A stretch of DNA of 64,000 nt, taken from Charina bottae. Lineage: Eukaryota; Chordata; Lepidosauria; Squamata; Charinaidae. This document shows positions 23,838 through 35,385 of this stretch, one piece after another. How positions within the stretch are numbered: the first letter of the stretch is position 1; every line of letters starts with the position of its first letter. The DNA lies in the NCBI GenBank assembly GCA_023362775.1, contig JALMGJ010000004.1:83473798-83537797 (forward strand), given 5' to 3'. A program made the translations under genes and the position numbers. The notes under the pieces are model-generated. The model did no database searches, was not told the DNA's origin, and worked only from the letters and a program-made list of their open reading frames with translations.

Positions 23838-24110
23838 GATGATTGATGATGATGATGATTAATTTATAAGATTTATATCCTACCTCCCTGCTTACAAGTG
23901 GTGCTCAGAGGCTAAACAGAATAATTTTAGAACAATATAATTAAAACATAGCTGAAAACATAATTTAAAATACATCAAAACACCCCATAAAACATCAGTA
24001 ACAACAAAAGACTATACCTCCAACTTCACCAGCCAAAACCCACTAATATGTGAAAGGACTTCCTAAATAAAAAAGTTTTGCAAATACAAAATGGATAAGA
24101 AAAAAAATAA
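23838..24110 (-). mobile_element. Possible LINE 3' end, minus strand
   Basis: Starts with a (GAT)n run. 'atttatatcctacctccctg', 'gtggtgctcagaggctaaac' and an A-rich continuation then resemble the antisense 3' end of squamate L2/CR1 elements. No coding region survives. Confidence 0.35.
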
Positions 24111-26980
24111 AGAGAACAAAGCATGGGAATAGCCACCAAGAATTCATATATTTTTATTAGATGTATCCTTAATAATGGTAGGTTTTTTAAAATGGACCTA
24201 TCTTGATGATCTTCATAAGCAGGAATACTTTAAAAGGAGCAAACATGTTAACTTTTGAAGATCCTAAGAATATGCTTTTTATTACTAGCATCAGACAACC
24301 AATGCTATTGCTTCTGGCTAGCTGATGCTTCTGAACCCTTTCAAAGGCAGACCGACATAAAATGTTTGTAGTGAATGGCTGGTGGGGGGGTACACTATGG
24401 TTAGAGACACCTCAACCCTCTAAGCCATACCATTCAACCTCCCTCCCTCTTGCCTGAGCACATGGCACAGCTTCTGGTCATAGGTTATGCAGTACTTTCT
24501 TGCTGACATCACCTAAATTCACTTCCTCCTTCTTGGAGGAAGGAGATATCTTGATCAGGCTCCTCCTGTTTTACAACAGCTTGTGAAACAAATGGGGGAC
24601 TCATAGCCTGAACACCTTACTCATATGTAAACTTGGCATAATAATAGTAATAGTAATGCATGGTCCTAATAGCTTTGAGGCATGTTGCCAGAGAACAGTA
24701 GCTCTGTCTTCTTTTGAAAATATGAAAATAAAAACATCAGATTTGTGATTTAAAAGTCAGTTGTATTAAAGAGAAGCAATAGGAATAGTAAAACTTTCTG
24801 TTAGCTGAACTGATACATATGAAAACAAAGTAATCTGAATGGACATCCTTGCCTAGAACTTTTACCTTACCTCTGAGATGATGAATTTCTTCCCAGCTTG
24901 CTTCCTCAGCCAGTTGGTCCTGATAATCCACATAGATTATAGCATTCAATCAAAGCCTTAGGAATCCTTCCTCTGAGCTCCTGTTGATTCCCTAGATGTT
25001 TCTGGGTAATGATTTAGAATGCTATTAAAGCAAGATATAATACATTCTTGATGCAATGTGGTTAACAACAATGCTTCATGGTGAGAATTAGTGCTGCATC
25101 AGAAATATCATAATTTGAAAACATTTAATGTAATATCTTTATTCAATATCTTTCTCATGAGGAATATTAGCTGCTTGAACAATGATTGTAATCTGGCCAA
25201 TCCTGACAGAAGCTGAGTGGTGAAGAACAGACAACACAAAAAATAAAAAAAAGAAGCAAAAGTTTATAATCAACAGTATCCAAATTCCTGTGATGCCCAC
25301 CAACAAATGATCACTCTGTCCAAAGATGAATTGAAATAATATCCATTTTAGCTTCTTGCAGATTGCAAGAAGTGCTAGGGCCAAATGGACCTTAGCTAGC
25401 AGATGACAAGGACTCTCAACAGGTTCACAGATCTCTTTCTCTTGACCATTATTAAACTGCAAGGGTGGTGCCATAGTATATACATTAAAAGCACATCAAA
25501 TTTTATTTATATAAAATGCCATAATGAGAAGAGTATGAAACCAGATATATTGATTTTGGTAACTGGCAGGTTTATCTTCAATCAGGATGGTTCCAGAAAT
25601 TAGGGTCACATCCAGAGAAGCAGAAAGTTCCTGGGATCTGAAACAAATCATGATTTTTTTCCATTAAATATCATTGCCACCAACTTTGTCATTATATGGC
25701 CATGTTTTCTGAGCTGTACTATCTAACTGATCTGGTCTAGTGATATATTTATTTTATGAAAGAGTAGTTAATCCTTATATGAAACTTCCCTTCAATCAAA
25801 ATCATTTAGCATATCTCTCTAAAATTTGACAAGTGTTTTCTTCACTAACAATTATTTTTGCAGATTGTATCACATTTCAAAGGAAAACCAATTACAGATT
25901 TGTAGGAATTATTTTTTATTATATAAAAATCAGAGTTAAATCCTGAGTCCATTTCTATAACACATTTCAGTCATAAAGGTCTGCATTCCATTTATATTTC
26001 TTGCCATTCTACAAAAAAATAAAACATGGCATATTTCATTCATTCATTCATTCATTCATTCATTCATTCATTCATTCATTCTGGCCTTAGACCAGAATTT
26101 ATGCATACTGTACATGATATGCATAAAATACTACAAAAGATATTCCATGTAATAGTAATCCTGACAACACACAAAGATATTCCATGTCATGTAACCCTGA
26201 CAACACACACACACAGACAGAGAGAGGGATGAATAGTTGATGCCATTGTTCATCCATTTATAGCTCATCTCAACTACTTTTTTTCTGCCCTAAGACATCT
26301 TAAGCCCTTCTGAGCAGGCAGTCTGCACTGCTTCCTTCTGATCTAGCAGCAACCCCAGTTCCAATTAGTTACAGAACCTGGTAAAACCCTCTCATCCAAT
26401 GGCAGCTCAGTATCCTATGCAGCCACTTTTTCCTGCTGCTGGGCTTCTGTGTTCTTTGCTGGTCAGCAGCTGATCATCATTACTCTCATCATCGTCATCA
26501 ACATCATCATCTTGCATTTCATGCAACAATGGGCCATTACATTAATGAACTTCCCTTGCCTCATGTTTTCCCATAACCCTCATTGGTCCATTCAATCCTT
26601 ACATCCCCAGAGACCCCTTTGGTCTCTGGCAGGCTGGGTGAAGCATCCTCCCCTTCCTTTCCTACTCCTTTAATGTAATACTACAAAGCTTCCCTTCCCT
26701 CCCCATCCCCCTTTCCCAAAAAACTTTAATTAACAATGTATGCATGTTTCAATGAATGCTATTTTGCTTCTATGAACTTCCGTATAAAGGAAATGGAAGT
26801 GCTGCAATGAACAATCAGTTCCTTTTGCTTTAATCATGACAGAATCAAAGCTATGGTGGTACAATATTGGGGGGAGGGGGAGAAAAAAGGGTTTGGTTTA
26901 GTGTCAAAGGAGAGAGCATGGGAAGGGCGTGTGAAGGCATCATCATTTGGGAAAGCAAAAGAAAAGAATACATATTGTTC
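24111..26980. other. Unassigned sequence with a (CATT)n microsatellite
   Basis: No recognised gene. A minus-strand frame of 111 codons at 25139-25474 has a hydrophobic middle but no identifiable motif, so I do not call it a gene. A (CATT)n array lies at 26037-26081. Confidence 0.45.
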
Positions 26981-26997
26981 CAAAATGGAAAAGGCAA

Positions 26998-27759
26998 GTT
27001 TAAATTTATATAATTTAATTTTTAAAAAATTGTTGGTATTTAACTCCTGATAAGTTATCAAAAATGTATAATGGTGTAACAAATGTTTGTTGGAAGTGTT
27101 CACAGGGAGAAGGAACCTTTTATCATCTCTGGTGGACTTGTGAGAAGGCCAAAAAATTTTGGGATCAATATGTATTACTTTCCAAAAGATTTAAAAGTGA
27201 ACATACGAAAAAATCCAGAACTGTTCCTTTTGGGATTGATGGAGAAGGAGCTGGAGAAAAAATATGGAGTTTTGCTTGTATATTCAATATGATCACAGCT
27301 GCAAGATTTTATATGCACAGCGATGGAAAGATCCACAGATACCTACGGTTGAAGATTGGATTGTTAAATTAATGGATCTGGCCCAAAAGGCTAAATTGAC
27401 AGCATTAATTAGAGAACACTCAGTTTCTGGATTTATATCTGCTTGCCAACCACTTCTAGATTACTTGCTTGTGGTGGAAAAAAATGAAGCTTTGACTTTG
27501 GGTTTTAATAATTAAATGGTTTGTTTTAATAGAAATAATGTTACTATGGGTTAATTAATGGTAAGAGATTATACTTGTAAATTTATCTATATCTGTATTG
27601 GAGAAGTCGGAAGTCACTTTTTCCATTTTTGCTTTCTGTCTTTTTGCACTTTTATAGTTTTTTTCTTTTTTTCTTTAGCTCTATTTTCTAGCTTTTCTGT
27701 ATTTTCTATTTTGTATTTTAGCTGTACTTTGAAAATTAATGAAGTTCTTTTTTAAAAAA
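26998..27759 (+). mobile_element. 5'-truncated L1 LINE with 17-bp target duplication
   Basis: The duplication caaaatggaaaaggcaa occurs at 26981-26997 and 27760-27776, perfectly matched. The insert is 762 bp: the last part of L1 ORF2 followed by a T-rich 3' UTR. Translation shows the L1 C-terminal cysteine motif [18 protein letters not shown] (27090-27145), then [13 protein letters not shown], and in another frame [23 protein letters not shown] up to about 27513. One frameshift near 27290 separates the two parts. The same C-terminal protein is seen in the larger L1 at 42725-43342. Perfect duplications with decayed coding sequence suggest moderate age. Confidence 0.85.
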
Positions 27760-27776
27760 CAAAATGGAAAAGGCAA

Positions 27777-28554
27777 AATCTGCTGACACAGGAGACAGAC
27801 TGTGAGGTTTGTTTTCTCTGTTTGGATGAGAAGGGCAGGAAGCAGGGGAAAGATAAACCATAGTCTGGCCATAGTCTGGGCTCACCACCAACCCAGTCCT
27901 ATTGCCCAGCCTCTACAATCTGGAATGGAATTTTTAAAGTTGGTTGCAAGAAGAGCTAGGAGCAGTATAGGAGACGAGCAGCTTAGGCTGCAGTGCATAA
28001 TTGTCTTAAAGCCTGTTTGGCAGCTAAACAAAAAGAGATTAAAAACTTTTTCCAGTTATTGTTTTGCTTATCCTTGGAAATGTGTGTGAAAACTTTTTAT
28101 GACCTACATGCTGCTTAGAAGTTTATTACTTCAGGATACCATGAATGGTATTCTTTTAAAGCTTATTTTATTTTATTCTATTTTTCTACTTTTGGAGGCA
28201 GGTAGGCTGATCTGATTTAGAGCTAGAGTATAAAATTTTACCTTTGGAAGACAATCTTACTCGGCTACGAGTGATCGCCAATGATTATATTTTCAGTACA
28301 CCCCACACTTGTGGATTTTGTTCATTTGTTCATTTTTTAGTTGTTCTTTATTTATTTTTGCCTTTGTGAGAAAACAGGGGTTATGTATTTAAATGTTTAA
28401 AATGCCGTACTCTAAATTATGTTATCATATTCGTTATATTTGTGTGTCTGCTTTTTGTTTTGCTTTCAATTTATGTCATCCATTTCCTTTACCCTTGATC
28501 AATAGATATATTGAGCAGCACATTTGCCTACAGAGAGAGAGAGAGATGATAGAT

Positions 28555-28555
<1 letters not shown>
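27777..28555. other. Unassigned sequence
   Basis: No gene recognised. A short perfect hairpin, ACTCG-GCTA-CGAGT, lies near 28259-28272 in otherwise AT-rich text. Confidence 0.4.
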
Positions 28556-28608
<53 letters not shown>

Positions 28609-28782
28609 TAGCCCAATATTATATCTTAATTATCTTTGTGGAAGATAAAAATACATGGATGGATGGATGGATGGATGGATGGATGGATGGATGGATGATC
28701 AGGCAACTCCGTTGGGGGAGTTGGGTGGTCATATAAATTTAACAAACAAATAAATAAATAAATAAATAAATAAATAAACATA
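28556..28782 (+). repeat. (GATA)n and (GGAT)n microsatellites followed by a LINE 3' tail
   Basis: A GATA array (about 28556-28606) and a GGAT array (about 28655-28696) come first. Next is 'gggggagttgggtggtcata' and 'taaatttaacaaac', an L2-type 3' ending, then an (AAAT)n tail at 28747-28779. Three different tetranucleotide arrays lie within 230 bp. Confidence 0.85.
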
Positions 28783-29876
28783 AAAATCTGAAGTTGCTTT
28801 TCTATTAAGAATCTCATATTATCTCAGAAAAGAAGGATCTCTTATTTGGGGATGGGTTGGCCAAGTATATATAAATGGAAATTAAAATTCTTCTAGAGAT
28901 GTACTAATTTTGATTAACAGGTCTGCAAAATATATACTGCAGCAAGAAATAAGTAATTCAGAAATATATTTTTACTTAGCATGTGGATCAGATAATGATG
29001 GCTGGAGATTTAAAACAAGTGTTAAATTTTTTCAAATTACTATCCAATTTGAATCTGACTCTTCTACATGGAAAGTATTCTAAGCTTAGGATTTAGTTTT
29101 GTGAATATATGGCAACTTAAATCCTTTGCAACAAGAATACATCTTTTTCCAGTTCCATATCAGAGTTGTACTCAACAAGATCATTCTGTTGTATCTCAAT
29201 CTTTCGTTGGAAGGATTAATAAATATAATGTGGGTAGTACAGTTATATCAGAACATATTCAGGAATATAATCATTTATTGCAAGAAAGGGTCAAACTTTT
29301 TTTTCCTATATAGTATTTTTTTCCTAAATAGTATTTTTTTAAGCTATATATTTATTAAAGAGGCTACTTTTTAGTAAAACAGACATATAAATAGTTGAAA
29401 GAATGTTTCTATATTTATAGCTATTCTGCAAATATATTGATTAAAACACCTTTAGGTGTTATTCCAAATAAACTCTGGATATGTGTATGTGCCTGTCTGT
29501 CTGTCTATCGCAGGCATAATTTAAAATCTCATTGAATTTATGAGGAAAGATAAACATTTTAAAAATAAATATTACTTTGAGATTAATATATTTACTTGGC
29601 AGTATTTCCATGTTAATGCTTTTAAGTTATTTTGAGCAAACTCATAAAATATTAAGAACCTTTTCATATGAAGGACAAACCCCTAGTCTGGCTTTCATAT
29701 GCATATGAAAATTTAACTTTCCTAACTGTAAGTTTTATATTTGGACTTCAATTTCTCTATGGAATGAAAGTGATCAAAAGGAAAAAAAATACTATGGGCA
29801 AAATTAAAAAGTTACAATGTGATTCCTTTGACATCATAACAGGGGCCTGGTTCAGGTTTTAGCCATAGTTATACCA
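28783..29876. other. Unassigned sequence
   Basis: AT-rich DNA without recognised features. Confidence 0.5.
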
Positions 29877-29887
29877 TATACCATATT

Positions 29888-30180
29888 AGAGCCTCGTGTG
29901 GCACAGAATGGTAGGCAGCAGGATTGCAACCAAAACTCTCCCCATGACCTGAGTTTGATCCCAGCGGAAGCTGGTTCTCATGTAACCGGCTCAGGTCAAC
30001 TCAACCTTCCATCCTTCCAAGGTTGGTAAAATGAGTACCCAGCTTGCTAGGGGAAAGGTAATTATGATTGGGGAAGGCAATGGCAAACCACCCCGCTCTA
30101 TAGTCTACCAGGAAAACGTCACGAAAGCGGCATCTCCCCAGGGGTCACATGATTCGGTGCTTGCACAGGGGAACCTTCCC
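29888..30180 (+). mobile_element. tRNA-derived SINE (Sauria/ACA-like), plus strand
   Basis: An 11-bp duplication, tataccatatt, flanks it at 29877-29887 and 30181-30191. The 5' part has the tRNA-like head 'gagcctcgtgtggcacagaa' with a B-box-like 'gagtttgatccca'. The body contains 'gggaaggcaatggcaaacca' and 'aacgtcacgaaagcggc', and the 3' end is 'ggtgcttgcacagggg'. I recognise this arrangement as a squamate tRNA-SINE family that borrows a BovB-type 3' end. The family name is from memory. Confidence 0.8.
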
Positions 30181-30269
30181 TATACCATATTTGCTGCAAT
30201 TAAAGTTGCAAGGAGGATAATGGGACAGCAGTATGATTGTGACCTTATTCAAAGGGTAATCCCAGTTTG

Positions 30270-32270
30270 AAATAGCATATCATGAAGTCTAGGTCATGCT
30301 TAATATGTGATCTACCAGGATACCTAGATCCTTCTCAAATATACTCATGCTAAGCCAAGTACAATCTACCTGTACATCTGATTTTTCCTATCTAAGTGCC
30401 CTACGTTTCTCACCATTGAATTTTATTTTGTTAGAAAAGGCCCAGTATAGAAGTCTATCAAGATTCTTTTGAATCTTGAGCCTGTCTTCTGAGATATTAG
30501 CAAGCCCCCATGAGTATCCCCTCTATCCCCTCATCTAAATTATTTATAGAAAATGTTGATGATAACTGGACCCAGGAAACGACTCCGAGGTATCCCACTG
30601 CATACTTTTCTCTATGTAGACATAGATCCATTAAGGACCACACATCCAGTAAGCTTGTTCAACCAACAGTAAATCCATTTGGTAATGGGACCATCCATCC
30701 CACATTGTTTCATTTTATCAAGAAGGAGGCTATGGTCAACTTTATCAAATGTCTAACTGAAGTCTAGATATACTAGATCCACAGCATTTCCTTTGTCTAC
30801 TCTCTAGTCACTTTGTCAAAAAAGCAGTAAGATTAATCTGGCAAAATTTATTTTTAGCATACCAATGCTGGCTTCTAGTAATCACCGTGTTCCTTTCTAA
30901 GTGCTTGCAAACCCACTGCTTGATATTCTTTTCTAGCATTTTCCCAGGTATTGATTGGTCTGCAGTTTCCTGGGTCCACTTTTCCCCTTTTTAAAAAAAG
31001 ATTAGCTGTTCTCCAGTCTTTGGGCAGTTCTCCTGTACTCCAGGAGTTCTCAAAGATTACAATTAGTGGTTCTGTGATTGTATCTGCCAGTTCCTTTAGA
31101 ACACTGGGGTGTAATCCATTTAGCCCTGGTGATTTAAATTCATTAAAAGCAACTAGAAGTTTTCTCACTACTTCCTTGCCTTTTTGACCTGCACTTTTTT
31201 TCTGTCCCCGCCCCCCTCCGTCAGTGGACCTTCTGACATATTCGATCTCATTTTTTCTTTTGCAAAAAGACATATAAAATAGGAATTAAGCATATCAGCC
31301 TTCTCCCTGTGATCTGTATCTATCTTGCCATCTTCTTCAACCAAAGAATTGTTTCCTTGACTTTGCTCTTGTTCTGAATATTTTTGCTGTGGTTGTTTGG
31401 TTGGTTGGGCATTCCTTGGAAGCCTCAACTCATTCTGAATCTGATATCCTGTTGTCTATCATTATCTTGCCATTTTGTCCAACCAGCTGATCAAACTTTT
31501 ATTTGATTTTCCTGTTGTTCCACACATACCCCAAACACTTTTTTTTGGCATGCATGCAAGCCTCAGCTTCTGAGCCTTAGACTTCCTGACTCCATCCTTT
31601 GAAATTCAGTCAATTTCCTGATGTTATGCTTTTGTTATGTGTCCCTCTCTCCATTATTTTAAACTTGTCCTTTTCGTTTATCAATTTATCAGAGAGCTCT
31701 TTATACCATTATGATGGTCTTATCAATTGTCTCCCATTTTTCTTTCTTTTGGCATTCTTTGTGTTTCAAATTATTCCATTTTTCAGAATTTCCCAACTCT
31801 CCTAACCTGCTTTTTCCTTCAGGATTTCCATCCACAAAATCCTTCCTACTTTTTCCCTTAGCTTCTTTAAGTCTGCTCTCTTGAAATCTAGAACACTAAA
31901 TTAACTACCTTACAACAGTGAATTCTTGCAATATGGTAAGTTCTAGGATCATGTGGTCACTCTCTCCCAAGGTGTCTTCAACTACCACTTTCTCAACCAT
32001 TTACCAACTTTCTGTTTAAAAAGTGTTAAATCCAGTTTAGCCTATGTCCTACTTCCATCTCCATCTTTTAGACAATTAAATTGTCTGCAAGGCCCATCAA
32101 GAATCTGTTCGAAATCCCACTTGCCACAGCATTTGATTCCCGGCTGATATTGGGGAATTCCCCCTTTACCACAGTGGACACCTCAGTCATCTGATCTGTG
32201 ACATTTTCATCTGTATCTTTTTCTTGGTTGAGTGGTCTATAATATACATGTTTTGATTTCACAGTTTGAT
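30270..32270 (-). mobile_element. CR1 LINE, about 2 kb, minus strand, decayed
   Basis: On the minus strand the order is collinear with CR1 ORF2. Endonuclease pieces (GVYYRPLNQ-like, then a GDFN-like remnant, then ALDFRRAN-like) lie between 32262 and 31700. The linker follows at 31430-31270. The reverse transcriptase start (FKSPGLNGLHPSVLKELADTI, IFENSWSTGELPKDWRTANL, then PGNCRPI) lies at 31230-30940. Motif A and B remnants continue to about 30300. Multiple stops and frameshifts make it inactive. The 3' UTR is not evident. Confidence 0.8.
30875..31273 (-). pseudogene. CR1 ORF2 remnant (reverse transcriptase, N-terminal fingers)
   Basis: A 132-residue open stretch contains KSPGLNGLHPSVLKELADTI (motif 0/1 of CR1 reverse transcriptase), ENSWSTGELPKDWRTANL and PGNCRPINTWENARKEYQAV. 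This corresponds to the fingers segment of the polymerase, with the usual KGKKxDPGNYRPVS block degraded. It is a fragment of the larger CR1 copy and not a gene in its own right. Confidence 0.75.
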
Positions 32271-32374
32271 CATCTGCATTAGCAGCATCTAAAACTCCTG
32301 AACTACTATGAGTATTGGAATGACTTTTGCATTATGCTAAGTCTACAGCAGAGAAAAAAAGAGAGATAGAAAGA

Positions 32375-32470
32375 ATACACACACATACACACACACATAC
32401 ACACACACAAACATATGTATTTATGTATGTATGCATGTATGTATGTATTCTTTCTCTCTCTCTCTCTTTC
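32375..32470. repeat. Compound (AC)n / (ATGT)n / (CT)n microsatellite
   Basis: Three adjoining simple repeats: AC at about 32375-32410, ATGT-type at 32411-32448, and CT at 32450-32470. Confidence 0.92.
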
Positions 32471-32549
32471 TGGAAGAAAGAGTTGGAATATACCATATTA
32501 ACAAAACAGTGACTATCACCCTTGAAAATATAAAATAAATGTATTATAT

Positions 32550-32885
32550 TAAGAGGAGAGTACCATATATATACTCGTGGATAAACCAAGGATTTTAGGT
32601 GCTAAAATGCACCCCAAAAATGGGTTTTGCTTATCCATGGATGGTCTTATCCATGAGTGTATTCAGTAGACTTTTCTCTCAGCTTTTTTAAAGCACCTGT
32701 ATATTCCTTATATACTCACAGATAAGCCCATCTGCTGATAAGCAGACCCCTGAATTTTTAACCAAAATGCCATGAAAAATGTGCCACAATGGATAAGCCA
32801 ATTGTGAAAATTAAAACATACAGTACAACATTTTTGAGGGTCAGCTTATCTGCAAATTTTTTCATGTTTCTTGGACTCTCCACAG
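32550..32885. repeat. Interspersed repeat with repeated 'tatactc..gataa' modules (DNA-transposon-like, unclassified)
   Basis: 'tatatatactcgtggataaa' near 32565 and 'tatatactcacagataagcc' near 32710 are related modules. Further 'cttatcca'/'tggataagcc' motifs occur in both orientations at about 32630, 32650, 32790 and 32845. The multiply palindromic layout suggests a non-autonomous DNA element. I could not identify its ends or a target duplication. Confidence 0.35.
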
Positions 32886-32932
32886 AATATTTTTAAATAT
32901 ACTAGAAATATAAAATGGAAGAGGGGTACTTA

Positions 32933-32937
32933 CTCAT

Positions 32938-32976
<39 letters not shown>

Positions 32977-33688
32977 TTAATTAAATTTCTATGACTGCCC
33001 ATCTCCCCCTCAAGGAGGGACTCTGGGTGGTTTACAACTACAACAAAAGATCATTAAAATACAATAAGTATAACAATAAAAATACAAATACAATAAAATC
33101 CAAGTGGCAGGTGGTTCTTACAGTGAGGATAAAAATATTTAAAATATTTAAGGCGGCTCTAAGAAATCAGCCATCCCCAAGCGTGACCACTTTCCTTCGT
33201 GCCCCAGGCGAGATCACAGAGCCAAGTTTTTAATTTTTTCCTGAAGTCCAGGAGTGAGGGGGTCTGTCTTATCTCCAGGGGGAGATTGTTCCATAGGGCA
33301 GGTGCTGCTGCAGAGAAGGCTCGCCTATGAGATCCCGCTAGATGGAATTCTTTCATAGAGGGGGTCCACAGCATGCCCTCTCTGCAAGATCGGGTGGGAT
33401 GGGACAATGTAATGGGAATGAGGCAGTCCCTCAGATAACCTGGGCCCATGCCATGTAGGGCTTTAAAGGTAATAACCAACACCTTGAATTAGACCCGAAA
33501 TCAAACTGGCACCCAATGCAGCTCACGGAGCAGAGGTGTTATGTGTGTCGATCTTGGTGCACCTAAAACTGCCCATGCGGCTGCATTCTGTACCAGCTGT
33601 AGCTTCTGGATATTCTTCAAGGGTAGCCCCATGTAGAGTGCATTACAGTAATCTATATGGAAGACAACCAGGGCATGAGTGAGGCATC
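32933..33688 (-). mobile_element. L2-type LINE 3' portion, minus strand, with (TTTA)n tail
   Basis: A (TTTA)n array (32936-32980) is followed by the antisense L2 3' UTR ('catctccccctcaaggaggg', 'actctgggtggtttac'). The coding part continues to about 33688, matching the L2 at 14362-15926 segment by segment with scattered substitutions. Confidence 0.8.
33159..33482 (-). pseudogene. L2-type ORF2 C-terminal fragment
   Basis: A 107-residue open stretch ends the L2 protein: LVITFKALHGMGPGYLRDCL, CREGMLWTPSMKEFHLAGSH, RRAFSAAAPALWNNLPLEIR, DFRKKLKTWLCDLAWG. It is nearly the same as the C-terminus of the 14613-15926 frame. The reverse transcriptase core is missing, so it cannot be functional. Confidence 0.8.
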
Positions 33689-33995
33689 ATATCATAAGGG
33701 ATATGATGGACTTGTTCCACTATTGTTCCCTTTTGTTAAATAATACTGTATTACAAAATCCACATGGATGAATGTAGCTTTGAATATATTATCATATGAA
33801 AAATTATGGATTTGTCAGGCATGGGAGGCGGGGAGCAGAAAGAGTTACTCTTCAATGTTGGAGAGGCATGATCCCAGATTTGCAGTCTGTGTTTGCTTTC
33901 TGTTTATGAGCTTACCCACTACTGATGCAGTGGGAAGACTAATTGATATAATTCATGGTGGTCAAGGAGTAATGATATTTTCTATTGGTAACATA

Positions 33996-34026
<31 letters not shown>

Positions 34027-34127
34027 TGTATGTATGTATGTATTTATTAAACCAATTCATATAGTTGCCCATCTCACAAACAAGTGACACAGGGCAGTGT
34101 AAAACAAAGCTAAAAACAGTCAATAAA

Positions 34128-34163
<36 letters not shown>

Positions 34164-34171
34164 ACACATAC
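33689..34171. repeat. Unassigned DNA with (ATGT)n, a LINE tail and (GT)n
   Basis: 33689-33996 holds nothing recognised. A (TATG)n array lies at 33998-34042. An antisense LINE tail-like text follows ('tattaaaccaattcatatag', 'ttgcccatctcac') to about 34128, and then a (GT)n run at 34129-34161. Confidence 0.6.
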
Positions 34172-34331
34172 ATACAGTGGCTGGATAGCATAGTGGTTAG
34201 AGTGCCGTCTTTGGATCGGGAGACCGGGGTTCAAATCCCAGCTGTATCTACCTTACCAGTATGGGTCCTTGGGCAAAGACCCCCTAACGCTTCACCTGCC
34301 TATCTCAGATATGAGAGTGACATGAACTAAG
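34172..34331 (+). mobile_element. tRNA-like pol III head in front of an R4-type LINE (SINE or LINE 5' region)
   Basis: An A box (TAGCATAGTGG at 34186-34196) and a B box (GGTTCAAATCC at about 34228-34238) have tRNA-like spacing, within text that reads like a tRNA gene from the D-arm to the T-arm. The acceptor stem does not pair properly and there is no pol III terminator directly after, so this is not a functional tRNA gene. A segment 'gtccttgggcaaagaccccc' follows, and then the R4-like coding region. It is either a separate SINE head or the element's own 5' region. Confidence 0.6.
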
Positions 34332-34337
34332 AGAGGC

Positions 34338-34889
34338 ATGCCGGCTCAGACGTTGCCCGGATTAACAAGATCCGCATCAGATGTTGGGGAACCAGGGCAA
34401 TCTGATGATAAGTTGGCTACTGGAACAAACCATACATGGACGAGACAAGAGAGCCTGGAATTAATGGACTGCTACTACAACAGTATACCTAATGAGAGGG
34501 GGTATATGAAATGTATGACGGAACTATGGAAAGACAGAAGACCTGCATCCACACTAACTGAGAAACAGCTAGTTACCCAATCCTTCAACATAGTGAAGAG
34601 GAAGCTGCTCTCACAACTTGAGATAGACAAACTACACATTATATCCCAGATTCAAGAAGACCCGGAAGAACAACTGGAGGTGCAGCCAACACCTGAAGCT
34701 GGAATGTCACTGCCAACCCCTCCATTACAGAGCACAGCAGCTGATATGAGGCAAAAGATCATGGATAAACTAGCTACAGTCAACTTTCAAGACCGATTAC
34801 TCAGTGGAGAAGTACCATCAGATAGTATGCTAGAAGATGCCAACAGAGCCCTCACAACAATCCCTACTACCACTATAACAAACCAATGA
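34338..34889 (+). pseudogene. R4/Dong-type LINE protein, N-terminal segment
   Basis: A 183-residue open frame. Residues 32-85 contain TWTRQESLELMDCYYNSIPN and a LTEKQLVTQSFNIVKRKLLS block, a conserved N-terminal domain of this LINE group that is possibly nucleic-acid binding. The rest is Pro/Gln/Glu-rich linker. It stops at 34889. A different frame just after (ELVYATATVILEMLGY-like, 34888-34960) appears to be the true continuation, so there is a frameshift close to the stop. No polymerase domain is left. Confidence 0.65.
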
Positions 34890-35385
34890 ACTGGTATATG
34901 CTACAGCCACTGTAATCCTGGAGATGCTTGGCTACATGATCAAGAAGAACAGCACTACATACCCCCCTGGAAAATGACGTTGGAGGATAAGATCAAGGCA
35001 ACTCAGAGAGAAGTTAGTCAGCTGGTAGAACTACAGAAGCATGTGGAGATTAAGGATAAGACTTGGCTACTGAAAAAATACAATGCCCTGACTCCATCTG
35101 AAGTCCTAGAGACTGCTAAACAAAGTCTCACAGCACTGGCTACCAGGCTAAGGAGATGCACTAGAGAAGCAGAGGCCAAAAAGATAAATGCCCTGTTCAT
35201 CAAAGAACCATCCAAGGTGTACTCCCAGCTGCAGTGCAACAGCACAGTAACATCAGAGCCACCAACAGCAGAAACGGAACAGTACTGGAAGAACATATGG
35301 GAGAAAGAGAAGACACATAACACTTGTGCAAAGTGGCTGCAGGACCTGAGAGCAGACCACAGAAATCTCCCAGAGCAGGAACTCC
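34338..35385 (+). mobile_element. R4/Dong-clade LINE 5' fragment
   Basis: Two long open stretches encode the N-terminal part of an R4/Dong-type protein, and the fragment ends abruptly about where the reverse transcriptase would begin. The 3' boundary runs into L2 sequence near 35385. The clade assignment is from remembered vertebrate R4-type sequences, in particular the TWTRQESLELMDCYYNSIPN and EAEAKKINALFIKEPSKVYS blocks. Confidence 0.65.

Noticed and set aside
25139..25474. 111-codon minus-strand frame with hydrophobic centre
   Set aside because: No motif, no neighbouring exon-like structure, and such lengths occur by chance in 64 kb.
34172..34250. Candidate functional tRNA gene
   Set aside because: A and B boxes are good, but the acceptor stem does not pair, there is no proper terminator, and transposon sequence follows. 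Treated as a SINE or LINE head.
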